A stretch of DNA of 64,000 nucleotides from Oreohelix idahoensis (Eukaryota > Mollusca > Gastropoda > Stylommatophora > Oreohelicidae): the NCBI GenBank assembly GCA_024509875.1, contig JAMPIV010017567.1:34174-98173 (forward strand), written 5' to 3'. Both the position numbers and the translations under genes were made by a program. Positions 35,213 through 45,902 of this stretch are shown here, piece after piece; positions within the stretch are counted from its first letter, which is position 1; the number at the start of each line of letters is the position of its first letter. A model generated the notes under the pieces. That model was given only the letters and a program-made list of their open reading frames with translations, was not told the origin of the DNA and did no database searches.

Positions 35213-37532
35213 TGTGGTGTGTTGATATTAATTATATATTTATATCTGTGTAGCAGATGTGAAGTCAGCTATGCAAGCTCCTGAGGAAGTTTACCTTCTA
35301 ACTATATGTCAGGAAACCTGTCTTGCTTCCACCAATGACTACCACCCACTATGTATGTTATCCCCAATTTATAAGTTCTGATGTATGGATGTTGTGTAGC
35401 TACGTGTCTAGGGTATATGCAATGTATGTGCAGAAAATAACAACAACCACACTTTAAGGTTAATAAACAATTAAGTAAACAACTCCCTATTGAATTTTGG
35501 TCTGAACAATTTTTTTCAAATGTATTAAGTATAATTGAGTTGATTCATAAAAAAAAAATTAAGATTAAACATCTATATACAGTTACACACAATCTAGTTT
35601 CACTACTAAAGTCTTTTTATTTCTGACTAGGAAGTGTTCTTGTTGTAATACTCTATTCCAAACTAAAGCACATATTTTGGGGAATCCCTACTGTCATCAT
35701 TTTATTTAATCTGGTTGAAATATCAAATTGTGGAGAATAGTTCAGTGAATTCACAAGGCCCCAAAACGCAGGGCTTATCTTAAGATAGGTGTCGAAAATT
35801 CTGCGATGTCCTGGTTATAAGTCTTCCTCCTCACAGCACTGCTCAGCTTTCAGGATTCAAGATAAGGTAGGGCCCTCAAATCATATGGCCTCGAACAGGT
35901 ACCAGGGTTGAACAACAACGTGACTGGCTCACTTCAGTTTCACACCCAGAAACTCTGGAAGTAGAGGATTAATTTCCCCTCAAAATAATATTCTGACCTA
36001 TCTCCATTTGTAACAGTTTTGCAGATATCAACCAATCAAAAATCAGAACATAATACATAAATAATTATTTCCCCCTCGGGTAGTGTGCTCTATTATCATT
36101 AAATATCTCAAACATATGTTTTTTTTTTTTTTTTTTTTTCCTAGTCCTAATACAATATTATAATTTCATAAATACATTCAGGTAATAACATGGATTACAT
36201 AAAGATGGCCAGTGATTTTCTGGCTATACTTAAACATTATTCATTAAAGTCTTTTCCCTTATTAATCTCTCTTTATCCCAACTTTTAAGTAAAACTGCAA
36301 GGATTTTATTAAGTTCTTTCCCCACAATGATAATATCTTTCTTAGCAACTCGGTGAAACAATACAAAGTTTGATGTTAACTTTACTCTTTATATAAATTT
36401 ATATGTTCTTTTATCTCCCAAAGTACAAGCAAAGCTGTAGGGCTTTTACATGAAGCTATAAGATTATCTAACCCCATTTAATGAGTGTACGTAACATGTT
36501 GAAATGGCACTTGTACGACTGGGACTCTCCCCTTCAAATATTCATTCATAATCAATATGGCAAACACATTTTCAAATACAATAATAATTATATAAATGTT
36601 GGTCTTACCGAAATATCGAATTTTTTCACTATGTAAGTTAATTACAGGCCATAAATGGTCACACAAGATCTCCTGCTGAATAACAGAACAGCGAAGGCAT
36701 CTGATCACACTTGTCTGTAAACGTTATTAACTTTACATGTGAAAGTTTAAATTGAAAGTGGCAAGGAACGCTCGTCTTTCTGAGTATTTATTTCACTTTC
36801 TTAGTTATGCTCAGCAACCAATCAGGTGACTTCCGTTCCTACGCGTCTATTTTCAAAAGTTAACCTACAATTTTCAAATCAGGAGACACCCCTTTCTATT
36901 GCCTCAATATGGCTAGCTTCAGTAAAGAAATCCCAGGCACGTCTTTATATGTCTTCATTCTACCATATCGCTAGTATTATCTAAGTCATGTTAATCCAGA
37001 ATGAAAATATTTACTTATTCTACCGTTTTGTCATCTAATGCATAAGGTTTCACACTTCTAGCTATTATTTTTACCCTTTTCGTCTTTCCTTTATATTTAT
37101 TCAAATAACATATCTTTCTTTCTACAGTAGGCTAAAATATTTAGACTAACGCATATTATATATTTAACAACTAATTAGTAGCATTTTAATCTTCATTTCT
37201 ATTCTTTATTTTTCCTATCGCTCGTTTAGGCCATTTAGTTTCAGTTTAGAAATTCAAACAGGGTCTATGCATTTCCCCCGTTCTCTCCCTTGTCTTTTCC
37301 AAGAAATACACGATTTCTAACTACACTAACTTTCACGCATGCATTTTGGGTAAGGCTTGCAAGTCTGTAACGTCACATTGGCATTTTCAACTATCGGCGT
37401 TTTACGCGTTAACCCTTTAGGAACCGAGAAATAAAACTAGTCTTTTGGTGGTGTGGTAATACCTATGTTATTTTATACCTACAAACTACTAGATGCTATA
37501 TTTTGATCGGTGAAATATCGGATATCATCACA
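35213..37532 (-). mobile_element. Solo LTR of a related retrotransposon, nested in C's right LTR
   Basis: Plus-strand ends TGTGGTGTGTTG...GATATCATCACA; minus-strand reading TGTGATGATATC...CAACACACCACA. TSD ATCCT at 35208-35212 and 37533-37537. C's left LTR shows the empty site. No coding region. It shares the motif GTGTCTAGGGTAT plus the AACAACAAC...ATAAACAATT block with the A/B LTRs, so it is a divergent member in the same orientation as A and B. A T-run lies at about 36118-36139. It presumably arose by recombination between the two LTRs of a full element. Confidence 0.92.
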
Positions 37533-38761
37533 ATCCTTTTGATGAAAATTGAATGTGAATTGATAATTTATGTCTGTATGTGTGTGGTTCAGTAACAAAC
37601 ATGAGGCAAAGCTTAGATATTGCTCCACCATGGAAAAAACTTGTCGGAGAGGAGTATAACTGCATGGGATTGCCAAATAGTACTATGACACCTATCTTAT
37701 TGAATAGAAGGAAATAATGCTGGAATTGCAGAGGCGTTGTAACCATTAGGGAGAGGAATACTGGTGTATATTGTTTCATGAGAAGCTAGCAGTTGGCCTA
37801 CCGCGCTGAACTCGGTGTTTGTTATGTATTGTGCTTCAGTGTGGAAACAGATTATAAATTAGTTCTGAAGTAGGAGGTACAACCTTCTTGTTTCAGGGAC
37901 CGTGGTACTAAAGTATTAAAGCAGCACCTGGTCTGAGTTTTGCTGAATCCAGAGGCTGGTAGCATACTCCTTGGTCAAGATATCGACCAGTGTTGTTTCT
38001 CAAGAAAACGGTGAAGCAAGCGAGCAGAGGAGTCAGTTTCCTGCCGCCCACACAGAAGTTAAGATTTCGTTGGCCAGAGCAGCTCAATCTTGTGTATACC
38101 CCCCTCTAAAATTGACTGTACATTAAATCAAGAGGGACAGTTATTTGTTTCGAATAAAAAGAAACTGTGAACCTTTCCAATATTATTTCCACCAGAAACA
38201 AACACATGAAGTCATGATGACAAATAAAAACCTAGCTTGAAAAGCCAGTATTACCTCATAGTACTACATCACAACTTACACACATATTGTAATAATAATA
38301 TATGGCAATACAAAGATCCTATCTATAAATTGTGTACATACAACTTGTGATTACATTTGAGTGTGATTCCTGGTTCACTTTGTAGTTGAATCAGGACATC
38401 TATTATTGAAAGGAATTAATACATATTTTAAAAGTTAACACTTGACTTATTAAGATAGTCTTATAGAGTGTTCTATGTATGTGAGTGTCACAGTGTTGTA
38501 AAGTATTGTGGATTAAATTAAATTGTTTATCTGTCTGTTGGTTGTTGTGAACATACACTTCAACACTATCATAACCCTAGACATTCAACGTAGTCATCAC
38601 AATATTCCAGAATAAGTCTGACTGAGGTCTCAATGTGGTAGCAAAGTAAGGTCATCTGTAATACACCACACTTATTAGATACAGATACCTTCACAGCTGA
38701 TCTCAGTCAGTACACTAAGTCCCCTATAAATATTTATATCATCCCACTTTACCACAGACGA

Positions 38762-39375
38762 ACACGTATTTTGAATTTCTCCAGGCGGTGGAAGCTGGGT
38801 ATCTGGCCCTGTTAACCATAAGGGCACTTGCACCACAGAGCCCAGCAGAGGTGGGTGACTCTATAAAGTTTTTGTTTTGTAGTTGTCAGGATAGAACCTG
38901 AAACAAAAATAAACGTAACCCCTATATGGTCCATCACTATTCCATTATTACACAAGATGGGGACGATAGACAGTGTCAGATAATGTGCTAGCAAATGCAC
39001 AGGACAAAATATACCAGCACTACCCACATCCAGTTCACCGTGACTACACTTTTCTTTGAAAACCTTAGATAGATCCATCTGTCCATGATCCGCCTCAATA
39101 CAATGATTTGGTCTAGTATAAAATACTAAGTAATACCTTGATCCATACATTAAAACAATTTCTGTCCTTCTTTCTTATATTCCAGGCAATTGTCCCATTT
39201 CCTCAAGAAATATTTCTTTAAAAGCTTTTCCAAACCTACAGATACAATTCTGCTATCATTATCAATTTATTTTGAATATACACAGGCGGGTAAGTCCTTC
39301 AGAAATTACACAATGGTTGCAGAAACACGTCTACACACTTACCAACAAACTGTAGTGAATCAATAGCAAATCTTA

Positions 39376-39466
<91 letters not shown>

Positions 39467-40230
39467 TTCTTACCCTCAGGCACACACAGACGAGCTGTTA
39501 ATGGCAAACTTGATCTGCTCTCAGGTACAACTGGCAAAGGCAGTCTTCATTTACAAGTTACCGCTTCTTTCTGCTCGCTGTGTTTTTCAAATCTTATGGC
39601 CCCAATTTAGCAAGGGCAAGGTCTATTTATACTAGCACATCCAGCATATCGGAAAGCACGGGGCTAACGGGGTATTGCGAATCCCAAAATGAGGCATATT
39701 TTTTCTCTCTTTTCAATTATGAAAAACTAGTTTACCCCTTATCTTTCTTATTTCTGGAGCGATTTTATTCATCTAAGGCTTAAATTATACCCTGAATTGA
39801 TCTTTATCTTCCTAGCTAAAAATCTTTTAGTCTCCTAAGTGCATTTTATTCTATGCATATTTTAAATACCTAAATTAGGGACTAACCCGATGTGTCGAGG
39901 CCTTTCCACTCAATATCTCTCTCTTAATAAACTACTTTTCGTGGAAGTCTTTACACCTACCTCTAAAGTAACATTCCTGTTGTAGAATTAGAGACCTCTT
40001 CAAAGTAGTACTTCTTTCCTACTTATGTAATTAATTTGCTTCCTTCACTCGGTTGCACAAATGAGGACTGGCCATTTTGCCTGTCCAAGGCTGTAGTAAA
40101 CACACGAATACGGAAGTCTTTCCATTGGCTAGTGTATCATACAATTTCTACAATGTATGGCGCGCGGTTTTTGTCAGAGTTACTCAGGATTATACACAAC
40201 CTGTGTTGTGAAGCAGACTAACTCACGACA
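38762..40230. other. Intergenic, with an (AT)n microsatellite
   Basis: AT-rich with no credible gene; the 112-codon minus ORF at 39150-38812 has no recognisable domain. (AT)n at 39379-39465. The TSD of element C ends at 38761. Confidence 0.5.
39379..39465. repeat. (AT)n microsatellite
   Basis: About 87 bp of AT alternation. Confidence 0.97.
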
Positions 40231-40560
40231 ATAATCAATCAATCAATACCCTTTAGCTCCCCGAGGAGCATAGGCCTTCAACAAACACATGCCAACTCTT
40301 CCTGTCCTGTGCTACCCTCTCAAGTTCTTTTCATGTTTTCCTCATCATTTTCACCTCTGTTTCCAGTTAGTTCTCTTCTCCATGTGTTTTTTGGTCTACC
40401 TCTGCCTCTCTTTCCTTGTGGATTCCAGAACAAGGACTGCCTTGTAACGCTATCAACAGGTTTCCTCAATATGTGTCCTATCCATCGCCAGCGTCTCGTT
40501 CTTGTCATTAATTCCACATTTGTGACTTTGTCATACTTTGTGATGATAATGATACTTCCT
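40231..40560 (-). mobile_element. LINE 3' end, second copy of the 15461 family
   Basis: Plus strand begins with the (AATC)n tail (40231-40248) and CTTTAGCTCC. The minus reading gives [38 protein letters not shown] short stretch (the QVPVEQEL part of the first copy) is deleted, and the 5' truncation is near 40550. Confidence 0.85.
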
Positions 40561-40804
40561 ATATATCCCAGTGTCTCCGATGGTCTCTGAAGAGACAAAT
40601 AAAGATTAAAACTTCTGGACGTACAAGACGACTAACAGGATTGTTACGTCACCGTTTTCACACAGCATTGCTTTCATTAGTGAAACATTGCTGTGTTAAA
40701 AGGGGGCAGCACTAAAACGCAGCACTATTAAAATAGCACCACCGAATTGATTTATGACGTAAGGTTAAAATAGTAGATTACGTAGATGCGTGTGCATGGG
40801 CAGT

Positions 40805-41030
40805 GTCGCGAGAGGTAAAGATAATATGATGATGATATCTTGGACAAATAGATGTATCAGATGATACCAGGATAGTGCCAGATAAGAGACTGGTCTTAAA
40901 AGAAATACCCCATTCTCTGAAAAGAGTAATGGTGTATCGACATCAAAGGTATAATCACGTTGTATAGGTTCCTAGATGAGATGGTAATGTACTATCTTAG
41001 GTTCCTATGATGCCCTCTACAGACTATCCT
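40805..41030. repeat. Dispersed repeat G, copy 2
   Basis: Same orientation and block order as 17415-17720. No coding signal. Confidence 0.6.
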
Positions 41031-41600
41031 TGATACCTTCCGATATTTATACTCGGTTGTCTCCCGTACCAGAAAGCATCTTGGCCAAAGTATGATCCAG
41101 TCTCGAAAAAGTGTAAACAGTAGTCGTTCTGTGCTAGTGTAAAAATCCGAAATCGTTCTAGTTTCTTTATTTCTGAACCGATTTCCTTCATCCAAAGCTT
41201 ATATTATTCTCAGGACTACACTCTATCTATTGAGATATATATCCTTTTCCTTGGGTAATCCGACTTTTCACTGGAGCAGCCTAAACAGGGATAAGCACAA
41301 CATGGTTCATGCTCCGCTGTCTTAAAATCATAATAACTTCTGCTCTACACCACATCAAGTGACATAATAGGTCTCTGCCTAAAGCTAATGATCCCTATTA
41401 TCGAATTAGTCATTCCTTACCTATGTATACCGTTATTAACTGCACAGTGCCTTTCGAAAAATTGTCAACATCTACACTTTCTCGTCTTCCTACTAAAAGG
41501 CCAAACAAATTACACTGGCTAACAAAAAAAAAATTTTTTTTTCTTTCTCTAACTTTTCTATGTTTTTCTGGTCAATGTTAATGCGCTGTTTTTAAATCTG
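41031..41600. other. No recognisable gene or repeat
   Basis: AT-rich; an A/T homopolymer stretch at about 41524-41545. The end of the F2 repeat unit lies somewhere near 41580-41700. Confidence 0.45.
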
Positions 41601-41706
41601 CAAACCGTTTTTCTCTATCAGGTCGGGATCTCTAGAAATACGCAATTGAAGTTTTTTTAACAAAGCATACAGTATTACAACATCATTTGTACAAGAAGTA
41701 CAACAG

Positions 41707-43396
41707 TTATGTAGGCTTGAATTTCTTTGCAGTCGACTTTCGTCGGTGAATGGCATGTGGAACATCGCGATGAAGCATCCAACAATAATCGGCAAGCATG
41801 GTCACACTCCACCGTCCTTGATAACGTGACTCCATTACGGCGATATCTTGATGGAATCGTTCTCCCTGTTCATCGCTGACTTCGTCAAGGTTGTCAGGGA
41901 AAAAGTCAAGATGCGAATCGAGCAAATGGATTTTGAGAGACATGTTACAGCCCATAATTCTGTATGCATCTATGCACTGCTTAACAATATGCACATAGTC
42001 GACAGATTTGTGATTTCCCAGAAAGTTATCGACGATCGATTTGAATGCCATCCATGCGCGAAGTTCACTACCATGTAACAAGTTCTCGAATTGTTTGTCT
42101 GCAATAACTTTCCTAATCTGAGGTCCTACAAAGATACCTTCCTTTATCTTTGCACCGCTAACTTGCGGAAACTTTTCTCGAAGATAAGTGAAAGCTTTGC
42201 TCGTTTTATCTAACGCTTTTACGAAATTCTTCATGAGCCCCAACTTCATATGTAACGGTGGTAAAATGATGCTGTCTTTGTTAACTAATGGCTCGTGTAT
42301 TACATTTTTATGCCCGAGCTGCATACGATCCCTGATAGGCCACACCTTTCTTGCATAATGTTCTGTCTGTTGCGGCTGTCCCATTCACATAGGAAGCAAC
42401 AAAATTTAGTATACCCAGTCTGCATGCCCGTGAGAATTGCAATGACCTTTAGGTCTCCACAAATCCGCCATTGGTAGTCATTGTACTTTATTTTTGCCAA
42501 AAGTATAGCCATATTGTCATAAGTTTCTTCCATATGAACAGAGTGGGCGACTGGAATTGATGAAAATAAATGTCCGTTATGCAATAACACGGCTTTTAGA
42601 CTAGTCTTGGAAGAGTCTATGAAAAGTCGCCATTCGTTGACTATGTGCTCATGACCGAGGTGCACCATTAGACCATTTACATCTTTGCAATAGCAATGTC
42701 ATCATCCATCTCAAAGTATTGAACAAGTTCTCTGTGTCTATGACGAAATTTAGATATCGGAGTATTGGGCGCTAAAAGATTCCATTCTTTGAGTCGCGAA
42801 CCGAGTAATTCCGCTTGTCCTTTGGTAAGAGCGATATCACGTATTAGATCTGAAAATTCTGAATGGTTAATTAAGTGAACACCATCATTCACCGGTATAT
42901 AATCCGAGTCAGAATTAGTTTCTAAAGCAGGTAAACTATCACTTTCTGATGGTTCATTCACGTCCAAAGGATGTTGTTCTGGTGGAACTGGGATCGGACA
43001 CGTGATTGGATCATGAGGCACTGGTTTCGAAACCGATTCAATATTTGGATAAACCACAGACTTTCTAGTTTTAAAAGTGAAACCATGGATATTTGTCAAG
43101 CAGAAGTAACAATCAGTAGCGTGATTTGTCGGGTTACGCCATATTACTGGCACTCTTAAAGGCATCGACTTATGCTTCGGCGATTTTCGTAACCAACCTG
43201 CCAATGTATTTGCACAAGTCAAACAAACAGCATTTGGCTTCTAAGATTTATTTGCATCATCAACTTTCGAATCGAAATAAAGTTCATATGCTTTCTTTAG
43301 TAATGGTGTAAAGTTTTTCTGGTGAACACGATCGGTAAAATATCCACACACGTAACAGAACAGATCAGCCGAATTTCTACAACTTCTAGAAGCCAT
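41707..43396 (-). pseudogene. F2: uncharacterised multicopy animal protein, about 560 residues, broken
   Basis: Begins MASRSCRNSADLFCYVCGYF (start at 43396). Cysteine pairs CYVC and CFLC suggest metal-binding parts. Other landmarks are WLRKSPKHKSM, CYFCLTNIHGFTFKTRKSV, LGHEHIVNEWRLFIDSSK, YTKFCCFLCEWDSR, LPPLHMKLGLMKNFVKAL, FVGPQIRKVI and a conserved end GERFHQDI...SRYQGRW..MLADYCWMLHRD. One nonsense codon (TAG at about 43240; F1 has TGG) and two frameshifts (about 42675 and about 42375) break it. I know this protein type as a high-copy, uncharacterised family in several invertebrates; its copy number suggests a mobile-element protein, but I cannot name a superfamily. Homology with F1 continues about 300 bp upstream. 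Confidence 0.75.
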
Positions 43397-43828
43397 ATTT
43401 CGCTCAGAATTATTTCAAAATACAGTAACTATTTGAAACATATTGTAACATATGTCATGCATCTTTTAGCGGTATAAAAAGTAGAATTATTTTGCATTTT
43501 ATTAATTTTTAATAAGTTATATAGTAAAAATGAAACGGAGCAAATAACGGTTTCCCAAAAATATATTAAATCACAAATATCTTAAGAACCCGACGTGATA
43601 GAGATAAACGGATTTCAGATTTGAAATCAGCGCAAGAAACTGACCTAAGAACACTTATTCTTATATAAGAAAGAAAAATGTTGTTTGTCAGTGTTATTAG
43701 CATTGCGTGACCCGAGCTGCCGTTTTGATTGGTTGCTTGACTTCTCGGATTTTCTGTACGGCGTAATGTTTTGAATGAGGGCCGAGATGGGATTCAGACT
43801 TCATCACAGGCAGAAGTAACGGTCACTT

Positions 43829-44167
43829 TTGGTTCTTTTTCGATTGTGTATTCCAATGTGTCAAGACGTTTATTTTATGAGCTCCTGCATTGAGTGTTTG
43901 ATGTCCGATATTTATGGACGTATGGTTGAGATATTACATGCCATTGTTTCATGTGTGAATCGACGGAGAAGTATTATGAATTATTATTACCATTTTGACG
44001 ATCTCGTCAAGTTATATTGTAGCGGACAGTTGGACGTAAACGGACGGCGCATTTGCCTACCATTCATGTATTATGAAGGCCTAGTACATTTGGCCTATGA
44101 AAGACGGCTTGCTTTTATTATATCAAAATGTGGAGCTTCAATGTTGTATGATGTGAATAAATTGTAA
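43829..44167 (+). CDS. Hypothetical small ORF, 112 codons
   Basis: Starts about 430 bp upstream of F2, on the opposite strand. Cysteine- and tyrosine-rich; no domain recognised. It may be chance. It lies just beyond the F homology limit (about 43695), so it is not part of the duplicated unit. Confidence 0.2.
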   Translation: MVLFRLCIPMCQDVYFMSSCIECLMSDIYGRMVEILHAIVSCVNRRRSIMNYYYHFDDLVKLYCSGQLDVNGRRICLPFMYYEGLVHLAYERRLAFIISKCGASMLYDVNKL

Positions 44168-44549
44168 AAATGTTAACCAGGAGTGATCTACATTCCTTAG
44201 TTGATTTAGCTGTTGTGAGTTCATTTGAACATTTGCTAACTATACAGAATTCTGATCAACACATCATTAGAATGGACCCCAACAATAATGTTGTGCGTCG
44301 GGCTAGCAACCTCATCACATTGCTACAGGAACCAAGGTTGCAAGAGCATACAAAATACTTGGCGCAGGTTTCCTGCAAGGAGACCAGTGACACTGATTGC
44401 TCCAGGCACCATAAGGAGCGGAAAGGAACATGATGATGGTGATACCTCCCATTTAGACCATAAATTAGTAAATAAATAAATAAAGGTAATTAACAGGTAC
44501 TCGTTGGACATAAAGGATGACACCAGACAACAGAAAAGAAAATATAAGT

Positions 44550-44770
44550 GATAGGCTTACCGGGAATCGAACCTAGGACCAACCAAACGGCGCCATCGCG
44601 TTGCTGTGACAGTACATCATAAAAGGACGCTCAGCCAATTTTGCACTCTATATAGCCCAGTGTAGTTTCCCCAGGACTATAAGAAGACACAGAAATACTA
44701 AGTCTACTACTCTCTCAGGCATGTCCTATAAGGCAACTAATATGAGATGACACACACCAGGCTAGTCAAC
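44550..44770 (-). repeat. SINE-like fragment with a pol III B box
   Basis: Minus strand has GGTTCGATTCCCGGT (about 44560-44575), a good B-box match. Beside it is the CAGGCATGTCCTATAAGGCA module shared with 17280, 58270, 60640 and 61090. An A box is not clear. Unclassified SINE or composite. Confidence 0.45.
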
Positions 44771-44934
44771 TTTCTGTGTCAAATAAAATGTGACAGTCAC
44801 CACATTGCAAGCGTTTGAACTTTGACCTCGGCTTCCTTAAAAGAGGGCGGGGGGGAGGTAATTTGCAGTGGTGGTTCCATTCTCTATAAGGAGTGAAAAT
44901 TAGGAGATGGTGATGACGATACGTCTATATTAGT

Positions 44935-45119
44935 TCTGTAAACACACGCTCCAGTCTACCCAGCTGTAAATGGGTACCTGACTTTGAGTTAGGGAAGGAA
45001 AAAGGAAGCGAAGATAGGGACTGGTCAGCCCACCTCTCGATGCTGGACTTAGTATAGTGAGGCATCTAACACTACGTCTCTACGGCTGTATCTGCTATGG
45101 GACTACCGTTACCTTTCTC
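44935..45119 (+). mobile_element. SINE family 2, body-only copy
   Basis: Shares CTGTAAATGGGTACCTGACT, the GAGTTAGGGAAG...GCGA block and the ending GTATCTGCTATGGGACTACC with the next copies. The tRNA-like head is missing. Confidence 0.7.
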
Positions 45120-45139
45120 TAAATAGAATTTTGCGTTAA

Positions 45140-45376
45140 AGTTTGAGCGTCCGATTGACAAAGTGGTCAGAGCGTTGATCTCTCGCAGCAATGGTGCCAG
45201 GTTCGATTCACGATATCACCAAGCTCCAGTTTACCAAGCTGTAAATGGGTACCTGACTGATCTCTTGAGGAAAAGGCAGCGAGGAAGGGAACTGATCACC
45301 ACCACCTGTCGATGCTGGACCTGTGTGGGAAAGTCTCTAACACTTCACTCCCCTACGGCAGTATCTGATATGTAAC
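45140..45376 (+). mobile_element. SINE family 2, copy with tRNA-like head
   Basis: An A-box-like GACAAAGTGGTCAGAGCG and a B box GGTTCGATTC (about 45199-45208) are followed by the CTGTAAATGGGTACCTGACT body and a CTACGGCAGTATCTGATATG end. Second of three tandemly placed copies. Confidence 0.75.
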
Positions 45377-45424
45377 GACTACTACTAACACAACAAGCAG
45401 TAATATAGCGTTAATAGCACAGGC

Positions 45425-45674
45425 TATAAGAGTGGAGTGACAGAGTGGTTAGAATGCTGGCTTCTCCCGGTAAAAGTTGCCGGATTGAAACAAGATAGCG
45501 CCACGTTCCAGGCTACTGCAGATGAAATAGGGTAACTGATTCTACTCTTGAGTTAGGGAAGATAAATGTAGCGAGGAAGGGAACCGGTCGCTCCCCAACT
45601 CATAAAGCGAAGTGTAGTCAAGTCTCTAAGACTTTTCTTCTACGATATTATCTACTACCGGACTATCTTTACCT
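45425..45674 (+). mobile_element. SINE family 2, third copy in the row
   Basis: Head GTGACAGAGTGGTTAGAATG, then a degenerate B box, GAGTTAGGGAAGATAAATG, CTCATAAAGCGAAGTGTAG and the ending ACTACCGGACTATCTTTACC. Same orientation as the two copies to its left. Confidence 0.7.
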
Positions 45675-45805
45675 ACAGCAGGCTCTGGTTGTCATTAGTT
45701 TCAACACTTAATGATGTAGAGATCTCTTCTGTCTTTCTTCTTCCTTATCTTCTACAGTTATTTCGGCATCATGTTACCTCATTATTATATACACAAAATT
45801 TTACT

Positions 45806-45807
<2 letters not shown>

Positions 45808-45900
<93 letters not shown>
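45808..45900. repeat. (TA)n microsatellite
   Basis: TA alternation with one CAAT interruption near 45865. Confidence 0.96.

Positions 45901-45902
<2 letters not shown>

Larger units (their letters stand above)
18196..38756 (+). mobile_element. Element C: near-complete GMR1-type Ty3/gypsy LTR retrotransposon (interrupted by B and a solo LTR)
   Basis: LTRs read TGTCGTGAGAAATT...CACTTTACCACA. The TSD is GACGA (18191-18195 and 38757-38761). The left LTR is 18196-18589 plus 27487-29249; the right LTR is 33962-38756 with a 2.3-kb solo LTR inside. The internal region codes Gag, protease, integrase, RT, RNase H in that order on one strand. Gypsy-type enzymes in this order define the GMR1 group. The coding region carries one in-frame UGA and three frameshifts, so this copy is inactive, though every catalytic motif is still present. 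Confidence 0.95.
33962..38756 (+). repeat. Element C right LTR (contains a solo LTR)
   Basis: TGTCGTGAGAAATTCC...ACTTTACCACA; about 2.47 kb once the 2320-bp solo LTR and its extra 5-bp duplicate are removed. It includes an (AG)n microsatellite (34327-34375) that is much shorter in LTR D (62650-62671) and absent from the left LTR because of a deletion. Confidence 0.94.

Noticed and set aside
43829..44433. Two consecutive ORFs (112 and 87 codons) as a host gene
   Set aside because: No domain, no splice structure I can support and a composition not clearly coding. The first is listed only as hypothetical; the second overlaps repeat-like sequence.
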